From Mesorhabditis belari (lineage: Eukaryota > Nematoda > Chromadorea > Rhabditida > Rhabditidae), in assembly GCA_958450365.1 (NCBI GenBank), contig CAUEEP010000433.1, positions 186,001 through 250,000 of the forward strand: a stretch of DNA of 64,000 bases, given 5' to 3'. The notes under the pieces were generated by a model that worked only from the letters and a program-made list of their open reading frames with translations, had not been told where the DNA came from and did no database searches. The translations under genes and the position numbers were made by a program. Positions 34,060 through 45,379 of this stretch are shown here, piece after piece (the first letter of the stretch is position 1; the number at the start of each line of letters is the position of its first letter).

Positions 34060-35325
34060 TCAGGTTGGCAACTAAATAATGGCCCTTTTCAGTAAAAACA
34101 AAAAATTTATTAACAAGATGAACAAATATCAACATCAATCCAAAAGGTATTCTCCGTCATTCTTTATTACTTCTTTCCACTTTTGACGGAGCAACTGGAT
34201 TCCTCTCTTGAAAAATTCTTCTGGTTGATCGTCAAAGAACTTCTGCACTGAAATTCGGACTTCGTCAAGGTCATTGAACTTTTTCTCGGCTAGAAAGTGT
34301 TGCATCGATCGAAAAAGATGGTAATCACTAGGCCCCATATTCGGGCTGTATGGCGCATGAGGAAGAACATTCCAGCCCAACTCCTCGATTTTCTCCATTG
34401 TAAGTTTTGCAGTGTGTGGTTTCGCGTTATCATGGAGAAAATGAATTGAAGAGGGTTCGAGTCCTTGAGAGCGAATTGCTTGATCTACACGATGTAGTTG
34501 AGACGAATAGAGTTCTGAATTAACCGTTTGCCGGCTTTTGAGAACCTCGAAATGCACCAACCCACGAGAACTCCACCAAACACAGAGGAGAGTTTTCTTT
34601 GAGTGAATATCCGGCTTCGGAGTTGGTTTTTGGTCTTCGTTTGTGCTAAGCCACTGTCGTTTTCGCGTTCGATTATCATAAAAGATCCATTTTTCATCAG
34701 AAGTGACAATGGAATCCAAGAAGCTTCCCTTTTTCGCAAGTTTTAGTAGTATTCCAGCTGTGATAACACGAGTAGCCTTATTTTCTTCGCTCAATTCATG
34801 CGGAATCCACTTTCCACTGCGGTTACTTTTCCCCAATGCATGAAGTCGCTTTTCGATTGCAGTATGCGAAAAGCCCAATCGATCCCCTAGCTCGCGTGAT
34901 GTTTGACTTGGATCCTCCTTTAAAGCTGCTTCCAAAATATCGTTCTGCAGAAGTTCGGGTCGTCCTTGGCGAGGCTCATCTTCAAGACTTTCATCCCCTT
35001 CCTTGAACCGTCGATACTATCTCTTACATTGTGTTTCGGAAAGAGCTTCATCACCAAAAACTCGCAATAAATCTCTGTGGGATTCGGCAGCTGTTTTGTC
35101 TTTTTTGTAGTCGTACCAGAGACAGACACGCATTCGATATTTGAGATCTTCCATTTCTAAACAAAATTATTTGAAAAGTACCAAATCAAGGAAAGTAAAA
35201 AACGTATAATAATGCACCAGAAATTTAGTAATATTCAATTAACAACAAGCGAGGGTAGATTAAACGCAAAGATTAAAAGATTTTATCAAAAAAGGGCAAG
35301 GGCCATTATTTAGTTGCCAACCTAA
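34060..35325 (-). mobile_element. Mariner element, near complete (1266 bp)
   Basis: Terminal inverted repeats (TCAGGTTGGCAACTAAATAA on the left, matching the right end for about 28 bases) are flanked by TA at 34058-34059 and 35326-35327. The minus-strand transposase runs from ATG at 35154 to the stop near 34135. It has an N-terminal helix-turn-helix pair and the full D,D34D triad: SDEKWIFYDN, HDNAKPHTA and GPSDYHLF, with 34 residues between the last two. A single TAG (about 35022) replaces the Trp that usually follows the Cys-Arg pair; no other break was seen. It is probably inactive in this copy but young. Arm 2 preserves the empty site near 40546. Confidence 0.92.
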
Positions 35326-35506
35326 TAAAAGTACTCGAGTATACATGTGAGCTATCAATGCTTCTCAATACTTATTCATAATATCTTGCAATATTGGCAT
35401 GAAGCGTTTTTTTGCTCGAAACAATAAAAATAATTTCATTACGAATATGCATTGGGTCAATGCATATGAAATAGCTAAATGTTCAACAGCGCATCAAATC
35501 AATCTA

Positions 35507-35637
35507 CAGTCGACTCTCTCTTTAACGGAACTCTATATAGCGGAATGGAATTTTGGTTCTGGCCAAAGCTAAGCTATATAACGAAAAAAAATGTTTGGTT
35601 TTGGTCCATTCCATTCCGTTTTAGAGAGAGTCGGCTG
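35507..35637. mobile_element. MITE with CAGT/CAG ends, arm 1
   Basis: This 131-base palindromic element begins CAGTCGACTCTCTCTTTAAC and ends with its near-complement, with TA at both sides. The CAG ends plus TA target suggest a pogo/Tigger-related non-autonomous element (inference). The orthologous copy in arm 2 is 40234-40358. Confidence 0.75.
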
Positions 35638-35639
35638 TA

Positions 35640-35845
35640 AATATTTTCCATTATCTTCAATAATCTTTTCCCATTTTTTACAGTTCTCGATGCCCTTCTC
35701 ATAAAGGCCTTCGATTTTCCAGCAAAAAAGTCCGTCAGCCACTTTTTCACGTCATCTTCGGCATTGAAGTGCTGCCCAACCAGTTCGTTGCTCATCAAGC
35801 GGAATAGACGATAATCACTTGAGGCAGGGTCTTGGACAGGCCCGG
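35640..35845 (-). mobile_element. Mariner relic, C-terminal fragment
   Basis: The minus strand reads FRLMSNELVGQHFNAEDDVK and KKWEKIIEDNGKY, matching the C-terminal end of a mariner transposase. The catalytic portion is gone. It lies directly outside the inverted repeat arm, adjoining the MITE. Confidence 0.65.
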
Positions 35846-35919
35846 GCTAGGGTATCGGTCAAAATTAGAACGCCTCCAAAAGTGTTCCTTTTTTGGAGGC
35901 TTGTAACATTTTGTCTAGT

Positions 35920-36342
35920 CATGGAAATCCCCGCCTTAAGAAGTCATGTAGCTTTGGGTTAACCACCAAATCCGTTAGACATTTCTCGGACTGTTTTTTG
36001 TGTTAATTAATCTTTTTTATTGCTTTTATTCAATTTAATAATATTAATCGCATTAGAAAGCTTCCAAATCCCCACATAAATTCTTTATTTTTGCTTTTCA
36101 ATAATATTGCGGCTTTAAGCCTTGATGTTAAACAGTTTTTTAACGGTCCAGGCAACGATTATTGCTTTCGTTGTTTCCATTCAATTCCCCAAACCATCTT
36201 ACAATTAGTTTTGGCCTTCATTGTGGTCCGGCTACGAAAAGTCCTCCACTCGGCTCTCAAATGGAAATAGATTTCTTTCGCATTTCAAAGAGAAACACAA
36301 AATCTATCGCGTAAAACAATAATTTCAATTAATCTGACAAAA
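35920..36342. repeat. Direct repeat copy of 29243-29662
   Basis: This is a near-identical copy of the repeat at 29243, in the same orientation and without the second inverted end. It ends at the same point (AATCTGACAAAAA), which suggests a defined element boundary. Confidence 0.7.
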
Positions 36343-36560
36343 ATAAATCCGCTTAGCTACACGTAATGCTTCACAAACGTGGCCGAGAACATCACGAGGC
36401 AAATGAATGGGGAATTTCTAATGAAATCCATTTTGATTGCTTTCAGTTTGACACCACTAACGGGCACCTTACAGAACCAACAGTGAGTCGAATTTTCGAG
36501 AACTTCAGGAACAAAAATCAAAGGCAAATCGATGGCAAGTTATGGACTGGCTAGACAGAG
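36343..36560 (+). pseudogene. Unrecognised family X, fragment
   Basis: This plus-strand piece contains HHEANEWGISNEIHFDCFQF and the junction to VSRIFENFRNKNQRQIDG, the start of the coiled-coil terminal exon of X. It is truncated before the DLHEEL end. Related sequence is at about 60190-60320 and, inverted, 6150-6260. Confidence 0.4.
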
Positions 36561-36771
36561 TCAATTTCTAAAAGTGTCTGAAGGCTTTTTTCCCTAAACA
36601 TGTGAGATGTTGGACTTTCTCTGTCAAAAACCTTACCACAAAAACCTCTCTATCGTCTCGGGTGATTCGTTTCCTGAAAATTTCCATGATATTTCTATTC
36701 CTTAGCATGAGGCAAGTTTCCATGCAAATCTAGAAACTATTCAAGACCTAAGGAGAAGTGTTTTATTAACT

Positions 36772-36935
36772 ATTAGATCAGGGAAAAAATAATGCGCGTT
36801 TTTTGCGTGTAACAATAGATTGCATTCTACAAGAAATAGCAACTATCAATCAATAAAGTATTCTCCATTTTGACTTCTTCCCATCTTCGACGCAAGTCCT
36901 TCATTTCATTTATGGAAAATTGGGGATTTTTGGAT
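36772..36935 (-). mobile_element. Mariner terminal relic
   Basis: This short stretch resembles the end of the TTAGGTTGAGGAAAAAGTAA mariner subfamily and the adjacent transposase C terminus (homologous to about 18600-18740). It is too damaged to give a frame. Confidence 0.45.
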
Positions 36936-36939
36936 CCCC

Positions 36940-38390
36940 CGTCTCTATCGTCTCTGGTGATTCCATCCAATTAACGCCATTCCAAACACTCACAAATCGG
37001 CTTCCAAACTGGTCTCCAATTCGGAGACTCTTCGGAGAGTCCGAGAGTCGTGATCTCGCTAGCTCCACGTCCGGTTTTGTTCGCTCACGATCGTTCGCTT
37101 TGCCCGCTTTCTAATTGGGGGACCCGTGAAAGTATTTGCGCTAATGGGTTGGAAAATAAACATAGATCGGCCCTTTGGACCGTACAAATCTCTCATTAGG
37201 CCTTTCAGACAGTTCAGAAAAGTCCACGGTTACACTCAGGCCCTTCTGGCCTTCAAACATTTTCATTCCAGTCCTTCGGGTCTTTCAGAAAGTTTATTCC
37301 TGCCCTTCGGCCGTCAAAACAGTGATTCAGGTCTTACACACATCGGTGCAATTTGCGTTTTTTGATGAATTTTGATGAAAGATGTGTCATTCTACACAGA
37401 AAAATGTACTCATTTCAAACCAGGAAAAATTCTCCAAATTCTCCTAACAGATTTTTTGAAAAATCGTTTTTTAGTGGAAAAAGCGTCATTTACAACGGAG
37501 AACCCCTTTTTTTCGAAGCTCTTGACTTGGTGACATCGCAAAATCGAAAGATGTAAGGTGATAGATTTGATTTATTAGATTCTTATCTTCCTTTTCTATT
37601 CATCCCGGTCCTCCTTCTTTGCCATCAAATTTCTTCGTCAAAGTAGGTCAGAAAGGGATTTTCGATGATCTTAGATTTCAGCAGTAGAGACGAGGGCTCG
37701 TCGTCAAGCTATACCCATCAATTTGTCTATCCCATCAATTTGAGGTCTTGTCAAAGGCGACGGCCATCACACCCATTCCGACCAATTGGTGAATTCGTTT
37801 TGAATTCAAGGAAATGGGAAGAATGAATGAAGCGACGATGCCAAAGTGCCAAAGTGAAAGTTTTGACGGCCCAAAGGGCAGGAATAACTGTTAACTTAAA
37901 TACTTTTGTATACTAGTACTTTCAAAGATGAGTCGTGGTAGTTATCACTTACTTCAAGTTGAATTCAAGTTCAATTCAAGTCCAAGTTTAATTTCAAACA
38001 CAAAATCGTGACTTTCTCGAAATACAGGGTGAAAAGTTCTGTCCCCTCTCTAAGAATCATTTGTACGGCCTGAACCAAAGAAGTTAGAGTAAAATCGACC
38101 TCAAATTTGGAAATTTTGCCTATTTTTACCTGCTTCCTCGTGAAAAGATTTTTGTTTTGAAAATCCGTTTTGCCAGAATTGCCACCTGGCTTCTTTGACA
38201 TTCTGGCCCTTTGACGGCAAAAATGGCGAACTCTGAACCAATCTGACCGTAAAGCGGCTAGTTTTAAAGGGAAATGTTTCTTTTTTCTAATATTTAAAAA
38301 AGTTGATTCTATTTTGGCTTTTTCACATTTTAAAATCAATCAATTGAGCGGTACCGCAAACCAAAAAAAGTAAATGAGTTCCGCAAGTAA
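36940..38390. other. Stretch without a supported gene
   Basis: Bases 37130-37330 hold a loose tandem pattern around TCCTTCGGGTCTTTCAG. Bases 37900-38040 are the direct repeat of 8745-8884. Several short frames exist but none has family features. Confidence 0.5.
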
Positions 38391-38398
38391 TCGAGCTA

Positions 38399-39340
38399 TT
38401 AGGTTGAGGAAAAAGTAATGTCGGTTTTTGCCACAAAACTGTTTATTGCTAAAAACATCAACAAACGCACATCAATCAAAGAAATATTCTTCATTATCAT
38501 TGATGTCTTGTTCCCATCTTCGTCGCAAGTCCCTGATCCCCTCAAAAAAATGGGGAGTTTTCGAACCAAAATAAGTGTCGACTTCTTTTTTGATCTGTGC
38601 ATGATTCTCGAGCTTTTCTCACATCAGAAGACTCTTCAACAACGGAAACAAAAAATAATCTGATGGGGCCAAATCGGGACTATAAGGTGCGTGGGGTAGA
38701 AGTTTCCAACCAAGCTCGTCGATTTTTTTGGTGAGTGAGTTTTTGCATTATCATGTAGAAATAGCACTTTTGATATTTCAACGCCCAATTTCTTTAAAGC
38801 CTCGTTGACTCTCATGAACTGTTTTGAATAAAGATCAGCGGTGACAGTTTCTCGGGAATCAACAACTCATAATACACCAAACCTTTTGTATTCCACCAAC
38901 AGCAAAGCATAAGTTTCTTTCCATGAGTATCGGGTTTTCAAGTTGGTTGTGGGGGTTGACCTAGAGAAAGCCACTGATTTTTGCGCTTCACATTCTCATA
39001 TTGAATCCATGTTTCATCAGAAGCGAGAATTCTTCCCCAAAAATCATGAGATTTGCCTTTTTGAAGCAGAGTAGAGCTCACGATGACACAAATTGTTTTG
39101 TTGCCTTGAGTCAGTTCATGAGGAACCCATCTTCCGCAGTGAATTTGGCAGTTTCCTGATTGGAGTTCAGCTTGGCGTATTGAATCACTTCGAGCTTGAA
39201 TTTCACGTCAAAGGCCTGCCGCTCCTCTTGCACTCGTCAAATCCTCGGCTTCATTTGCATCATTTTCACGTTTGGTCGTCCCTCTAGCTTACTTATCTCA
39301 TCCGTCTTCACTTCTATCGTCATCGAGGCTCTTGTTTAAT
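38399..39340 (-). mobile_element. Mariner relic (TTAGGTTGAGGAAAAAGTAA subfamily), copy 2
   Basis: The terminal repeat starts at 38399 after TA. On the minus strand broken frames encode WVPHELTQGNKTI, ILASDETWIQYEN (first catalytic Asp) and LMLCCWWNTKGLVYYELL. Multiple stops and indels are visible. It is longer than copy 1 (18581) at the 5' side of the gene. The right-hand terminal repeat was not found. Confidence 0.8.
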
Positions 39341-39447
39341 CTTTGTTCATCATCTCGATGATCACAAAATTGCAATGGCAAAAGCATCGTGTGATTGCTT
39401 GTTGACCGTCTCTTCGATTGACGTCTCCACCACCTAAAAAGAAAATA

Positions 39448-40227
39448 CACTGCTCCACAAAATTATATGGACACTTACTTTTTTACTAATTTTATGCTCT
39501 TAAGAAACGATAGTGAAACAAGTTGTTTTATCGTATTTTCCTTATTAAATTTGCCATTGAAACAGGTTAGATATACAACCATAGTTTGGAATATGAACGT
39601 TTAAAAATAGAATTTTGTAAAAAATGACCTTTGGGGCTTTCCACATAATCATATGGACACTTTGTTTTTCGGCCTTTTTCTCAGCTTTTTTTCAGACAAT
39701 TTAGCTCTTTTTGCTCAAAAATTATTTCTTTAAGGTACTCTGAACAAATGCCAAGGGGACCGCCGCTGTCGGAGAAGGCAACTGAAATGTATGGGGATTC
39801 ATGGTACGTCACATTTACGCCGGAAACAAGACTTATAAAGACGTGCCTTCTCTGAAATCTGCCATAATTGATGCTTGGAGAAAAGTAGACCAAAATCTAA
39901 TCAATAAACTTGTGGCCAGCATGGATAATCGAATTTTTGAATTGATTCGAAACAATGGAGGCCCTATTAATTATTAAAATCATTTTTTTGTTGCTAGATA
40001 AAAAATTTTATGTAGTGTCCATATCATCATGTGGAAAGCGCCAAAGGTCATTTTTTACAAAATTCGGTTTTTAAACATTTATATTCCAAACTATGGTAGT
40101 ATATCTAACGTGTTTCAATGGCAAATCTAATAAGGAAAATACGATAAAACAACTTTTTTCACTATCGTTGCTTAAGAGCATAAAATTGGTAAAAAAGTAA
40201 GTGTCTATATAATTTTGTAGAGCAGTG
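39448..40227 (+). mobile_element. Tc1-like element with about 210-bp inverted repeats, deleted core
   Basis: The element starts CACTGCTCCACAAAATTATA after TA (39446-39447) and ends with the inverted form before TA (40228-40229). Both ends match for about 210 bases. The small core encodes only the last residues of a Tc1-type transposase on the plus strand (DAWRKVDQNLINKLVASMDN, RIFELIRNNGG). The catalytic domain is deleted, so it is non-autonomous. Total length is 780 bases. It is adjacent to the MITE at the start of arm 2. Confidence 0.85.
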
Positions 40228-40233
40228 TATTTA

Positions 40234-40358
40234 CAGCCGACTCTCTCTAAAACGGAATGGAAGGGACCAAAAAAATTTTTCTGTTATATAGCTTAGCGTT
40301 GGCCAGGACCAAAATTCCATTCCGCTATATAGATATCCGTTAAAGAGAGAGTCGACTC
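40234..40358. mobile_element. MITE with CAG ends, arm 2
   Basis: This is the inverted-arm counterpart of 35507-35637, ending in the same CGACTCTCTC-type repeats and flanked by TA. One end has a single G-to-C change. Confidence 0.75.
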
Positions 40359-40545
40359 TAGATTAATTTGATAAATGCTTTGTTGAACATTTAGCTATTT
40401 CATTTGCATTGACCCAATACATATTCGTAATGAAGTTATTTTTATCGTTTGGAGCAAAAACGCTTCATGCCAATATTGCAAGGGTTTATTGATAAGTATT
40501 GATAAACATTGATAAACATTGATAGCTCAGATGTACACTCGAGTA

Positions 40546-40848
40546 CTTTTAGCTTTCAAAAACGAACGTGGCTCTGTGTTCATTGACCCAATAGATCTTG
40601 TAGTTTCAAATGTTTGTGATGTCGGAATTCTGCCGTTTGCCTGGATTGGCGTCGGGAACGATGGTTGGACTGATGGATCTCCGGCAGATTATGCTTGGTT
40701 CACTCTATCGAAATCATGGTTTACCCAGTTTGTTGCAAAAGTTTGTGTAATCGATTTAAGAATTTAAATCGCGAATGATAGCTATACTCGTCGATGGGCT
40801 TGCGGATGTGGATCGGTTAACGAGTGTCCTCCATTTGTCTGTAAAATG
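40546..40848 (+). pseudogene. C-terminal fragment of a second lectin, arm 2
   Basis: It reads IDPIDLVVSNVCDVGILPFA, WIGVGNDGWTDGSPADYAWF and the last-exon phrase RRWACGCGSVNECPPFVCKM, ending with TGA near 40878. The acceptor for the last exon is AA rather than AG. At its left edge the uninterrupted TA is the empty site of the mariner found in arm 1. Confidence 0.7.
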
Positions 40849-41142
40849 CCATCAAAGAATTACTGGACATTGATATGAATCCACGATAAAGCCAAAGAAA
40901 CGTGATCAAAGTTGAAAACCGACAAACAAAGATTATTTTTGGAATAAATTGAAGGCTTAGACTCGACTGAATATATAAATCCTTCCCAAGGATTGTTGAC
41001 TTGATAAAAACCAAAATAAACGTGAAGTTGATAAGCGCTCGAAAAGTCACGTTGTTTTTCTTGCCTTTTCATACCCATTAGTCTTATCCTAAAAATCTTA
41101 AAATCTTAAACAATTCTCGACTCTTTCACCAAAAAGTCAGCA

Positions 41143-42808
41143 ATGTATCGATTGCTTTTCTTATTTATTTTTGGTTTCTTTTGCTCTGCTGTGAATTCAT
41201 ATCATTGTCCAGAAGGAAGCATCGAAATACCGAATGAAGATGTGTGCATGTTTGCGGTTAATCAAAGTAAAATTTTGAAAAGAAATGGCGTAAAATTGAA
41301 TCAAAAACGGTTAAAATAGCAACTGAATCCATTAGAGACAAGCTTTGAACCAAAAATCAGTCAAAAACTAGAAAAAAATGCCCAATTCAGCCAAATTCTA
41401 CCTTGGTGCCAGTCTCTATTGTCGATCTCTTGGCGGAGTTCCAGTGAAAATTCAGAACACTTTTGAAAACACTTATGTATTCTCAATGACAAAGCAAGGT
41501 AATCCGATAAAATTAACATAAATTTCAATAGTTTAAGAATCTTTGAACAATCTATCACCGTATATTGGAGTGGAAAGGAAAATGAATAACATTTGGACTT
41601 ACGCTGATGGATCACCGCTCACTTATCAGAATTGGGCTCTCAGTGAGTTCATTTGAAAGTTTTGATTGATTCTGTATATAAATGTTAATCAAGTTTAAAT
41701 AGTTATCGTTTAGATGAACCAAACAACTCGAGCAATACAAGTCTTTGCACCATAATGGATCCTCAAAGTGGGTCTTGGCTGGCAGCTGAATGTTCATTTG
41801 CGCGTCCATTTTTCTGTTCAATCAATGGAGATGGTAGGTAAAAGTAAAACAGGAATTGTATTCATGTTGCCTTCCAGATTTTCAATGTCCTGATGGCTGG
41901 CTATATAACAAAGAGACTGATTATTGCTATTTCTTGCAGGTATCGTTCTTTTGAATCACCAGTGTTAGTTCTAGAATTTCACCTACACTGATGGCGTTTA
42001 TTGGCAACTATACAACTTCACAACTGCTGAGGCTAATTGCAGAAGAATGGGTTCCCATTTGGTCTCGATTCATTCAGAAAAAGAAAACAATTTTGTGTTT
42101 GGTAAGTTCCGGGTGTGACCCGCTTTAATCTTCGGGGATCAGTTTTGATGTACAATACAATATTCTAGGGTGAATCTCTATATCACTTTCGGCGCGGAGG
42201 TCTTTTTTGGAAGGCGCGGAAAAGGGCATAACTCAAAAACTAGGAGAACTCTTGTAAAATAGTTATAAGTTCCAGAAACTAAAGAAAATTTGCTACATCT
42301 TTGGGTATGAGTTCAATAGGTTTTGATAAATCCGGCATCATCTACGAGGCAAGAACCCTGCGCCAAATTTCGTCGGCCACCCTGTAGAATCCTCATACAA
42401 TTAGTACAAAATTTGAAGTTATCTTTAGATCTTGTATATGCAAACGCATTGAAAATACCGATCACAACTCCTGACAATAGCTCATGTGCTAGGCAATGGG
42501 CTTGGATCGGCTATTATGGGAATGGAACAGTTGGTGTTGGAACTTGGACTGATGGATCTCTTGTTGATTTTACATTTGGTTCGCTTCATCGCGATATGTA
42601 TTACTATCTTGTAAGTGTGATTTTAAATGATAATTGCAAACGACTGTTATTGATTGACGACTTTTTATTTTAGATTTCAAATGATCCGTCATGTAATTAT
42701 CGAGTTTGGACGTGGGCTTCAAATGCTCCAAGCTTTTCTCGTTTTGTTTGCAAGAGACCGTCAAAGAGTCGTTTTACCAAAGAAAAGGCATTTTTAGAAA
42801 AGTTTTGA
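41143..42808 (+). CDS. Secreted two-domain C-type lectin (clec-type), arm 2
   Basis: It starts with a signal peptide (MYRLLFLFIFGFFCSAVNS) and SYHCPEGSIEIPNEDVCMF. CTLD1: TKFYLGASLYCRSLGGVPVK (about 41390-41500), LNNLSPYIGVERKMNNIWTY, and NEPNNSSNTSLCTIMDPQSG ending ARPFFCSINGDG. CTLD2: DFQCPDGWLYNKETDYCYFL, NFTYTDGVYWQLYNFTTAEA, CRRMGSHLVSIHSEKENNFV, then WAWIGYYGNGTVGVGTWTDG and a last exon with SFSRFVCKRPSKSR, stop 42806-42808. The large intron (42104-42433) carries half of the CAGGGTGGCC element. No stop or frame break was seen and splice phases agree, so it is likely functional. Its closest relative is the inverted copy at 30679-33420; many substitutions alter the protein. Confidence 0.88.
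42190..42384. mobile_element. Half copy of the CAGGGTGGCC element
   Basis: Only one inverted half remains, ending CGTCGGCCACCCTG before TA at 42385-42386. It corresponds to the 31115 end in arm 1. The lost half and 700 bases of the neighbouring intron distinguish the arms. Confidence 0.7.
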
Positions 42809-42919
42809 ATAAATCTTTTTGAAACAGACGGACATTACAAGGCAATTGTCAGTTTAAAACGGTTTAACATTCAAAAACTGAAAGATCGATTCAAAAAACT
42901 TCCTTGCTCAAAATAGTTG

Positions 42920-44070
42920 CCCAAAACTTTTGTTGTCCGCAAATGTAAGTTAATTTCTTATCTCTACTCTGCAGAAAGTTCTATTAATTTTCAAATTTCT
43001 GTTCCAAAATCGGGTCAAAGCGGTTAAAAACAGCTGAATGGATTAAGAATGTGGTGATAAAAGGTGTTTTTAAGCATTGATTTACAAAAAGGAAAGATTT
43101 ATGGTAATATTCTGGGTCAACACCAAAAAATGGAAGAACTAGAAGAGTTGAAAGGTTTGGAAAGAGGCGTTTTGATGGAACTGGTGTTGATCAAATGTGA
43201 AATTGCTATAAATGGAGAGTGTAAATGAAGAAGAGACTTTTCGATAGAAAGTGTTCAAAATTTTGTCTACTAGCCACTATAGTTATAATTTGAATAACCT
43301 GGATTCTATTCTTGAGCTGATTCAGGTGCGAAGTTGATGTTTAAGTGAAGTAAACAGTAAATAGTAAGTAAAGGCTTAAGTAAACAAGGTTTTTGATCAT
43401 ATAGTAAGAGTCTTATTGGCTGAATAAGAGTAAAAGTAAAGTTTATAATCTGTGACTTAGTTTTCCAGCGTGTTTTTCTCTTGTTTTCAAAGCACATCAG
43501 TTTCACAGTGAAAAATTAAATTATTTCTCTTGATTGTTTCCTGGTCATCCTTCAGCTCAGACAGATCCTTCAGTATTCAGTAATGATCAGTGTCAAACCA
43601 ACGGTTTGAATGTTGGACGGATTTTTGAAATAGCTTCATTGCTCCAATTCCGATTTCAGTTCAATCACTCCACTTTGTTCGCAATTCTATTGAAAAGTCG
43701 AATCAATCATATCATTTGTGCCTAGTGGATGTCTATTTTTGGCACTATTTGTTCTCACCTCTTTACTCCCACAAACGATCGGGAAACGGCAACGAACACG
43801 GACAAAATCACAAATAAAAACATTTTAAGTTATCCGATGTATCGTTTGATTTCCTTTTTATGCTAATAATCTGCTTTCTGATCTCATTATCAGATGGTAA
43901 ATGTAAAGAATTCCTTACTTAGTTTGAGTTTTTATTTTCAAACTTGTAAAGTCAAAAGTCTTGTAAAGAAAAAGATTAATAGAATGTAATAAAACTGTTT
44001 GTCTATGATTGACTTTCTGTTCTTCGTAATTGGGCGGGTACAAGTTGAAAAGTTACCTGGAAAAAGACAT
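42920..44070. other. Stretch without a supported gene
   Basis: No gene, RNA or repeat could be supported here. The longest frames are short and lack domain features. A run of GTAAA-rich sequence near 43350-43440 is low complexity. Confidence 0.5.
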
Positions 44071-44084
44071 ACAAACATTTACAT

Positions 44085-44330
44085 TTACAGCCTCCAACTT
44101 CGAGATTTTACCCATTCAATTCGCCTCGATTTGAGCCATTTTTGCTGTCAATTGACTCATCTCCTTTTTCATTTCTTCCATAAACTTTTCAATTAAATTA
44201 AAAAATGTTTTTGATAGAAGCAAAGATTTGGCGAAAAACCCACAAATCGGCTTCGGGTTGAGAATTCGAGAGATCGTCCATTTCGGTTGCTGGACGATTG
44301 GATGTCTACAAAATGATGGAATTTTTCTCG
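44085..44330 (-). pseudogene. CC-CTLD lectin fragment, first exons
   Basis: The minus strand holds a short first exon, MDDLSNSQPEADL, and the start of the second coil exon with a GAAGAAATGAAAAAGGAGAT-type beginning. The shortened first exon matches that of copy 3 near 11300. The rest of the gene is absent. Bases 44340-44800 hold nothing further recognised. Confidence 0.6.
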
Positions 44331-44830
44331 AAAAACTAGTGAAAATTAAAGGAAAAGGCTACTAAATAAGTAGAATTGATGAGAAAAGACAAAATCAAAC
44401 CAGAAATTTGTTGCCAAGCAAAATTTGGATTTCTTATCACGGAAAATAAAGGGAAAGGAAAGGAATGCCCGATTCGTTTAGTCATCAGTTGTTAACCGAA
44501 AACAATCAAAGTCTTTGTCCTTTTTCGAAATCGAAAATTACGTCTGGTTTCTAAAGTGTTGCAAATTTTTATAATTTCACATAGTTAAATCCTGTGAACA
44601 ATATGATATTCAAAAATATTGGAATTTGTTCAAAATGATTTTTAAGGATAAAAACGGAAGAGTTTCACTATGAAATTGGGTAAATGCATTTTTGCCAAGT
44701 TCCCAAGTATGGCTCTTTTGTAGTGGCCCTACCATATAGGAATGTTTGTATAAATATAATAAATGTTTGTAAAGACTTTAGAACAATTTAATATCAATTA
44801 TTATATCTTAATAATGAAGCAAAAAAGCTT

Positions 44831-44917
44831 TACCAGCGAGAGGATTCGAACCAGGGACAAAAAAGACAAATTAGAGTCCGACGCCTTAACACACCATCCA
44901 CTGGGCCACCGAGGCAC
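44831..44917 (-). tRNA. tRNA-like sequence, probable pseudogene
   Basis: The minus strand has an A-box-like TGGCCCAGTGG and a B box GGTTCGAATCC about 45 bases apart, with a T-run between. The acceptor strands do not pair and the T stem has mismatches, so a working tRNA is unlikely. The anticodon cannot be assigned safely. Confidence 0.4.
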
Positions 44918-45074
44918 ACCCACATGATAAGGATTCGAAAGCAGTTTCGGGATGCCCTTAACTAGGGTGTGTTTACATCTCAGACTCAGCCCGCTCCTGG
45001 AATCTAACTTCAAAGGGTTCCCCTGTAAGAGCTCAAAGCCGTATCTCCTGTACCAGATTTAGGTTGGACAGCTC

Positions 45075-45205
45075 AAAGTCGCTTTGAGTCGAGCTTTGAG
45101 TGAAGTTTCGGTGATCGAGTTTCTGACCATAGTTCGAAAGGGACTCAGCAAGTGTAGTGAAGTAAACGGAGAATATTTTGAGCATTTAATGTAAGATGGT
45201 GGCGG
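45075..45205 (+). mobile_element. Possible DDE transposase C-terminal scrap
   Basis: One frame reads VIEFLTIVRKGLSKC and then EVNGEYFEHLM before a stop. This resembles the ...C.EVNGGHFEHL end of some Tc-like transposases. It is only a short pattern match. Confidence 0.3.
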
Positions 45206-45379
45206 AAATTTCGGCACACCCTGTAATGGATGAGGCAATTTCTGTGAATGAGAATTATTACCCAACATCGTTTCTATAAGGGTAAATTGGTGAAAGATGA
45301 ACGGGGAACACCAATAAGCGATGCAAAATGGAGGAAGCCAAAAATTTTTGATTTACTCGTTTTTTTTAAATTTTTAAAA

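Larger units (their letters stand above)
30580..35640. repeat. Inverted duplication, arm 1
   Basis: This arm contains the two-CTLD lectin, the second lectin fragment, the mariner and the MITE. Its partner is 40233-42915 in opposite orientation. The length difference is due to the mariner, the complete CAGGGTGGCC element and extra intron sequence. Confidence 0.85.
40233..42915. repeat. Inverted duplication, arm 2
   Basis: This is the partner of 30580-35640. Similarity begins at the MITE and ends in the 3' flank of the lectin, about 100 bases past its stop codon (the shared CGGTTTAACATTCAAAAACT region). The spacer of about 4.6 kb is mostly transposon relics. Confidence 0.85.

Noticed and set aside
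37171..37330. Loose repeats resembling a CRISPR array
   Set aside because: Repeat units are irregular and overlap open sequence; no constant repeat or spacer length and the genome is eukaryotic.
41361..41821. Minus-strand frames under the arm 2 lectin
   Set aside because: They are antisense to exons of the two-CTLD lectin with correct splice sites.
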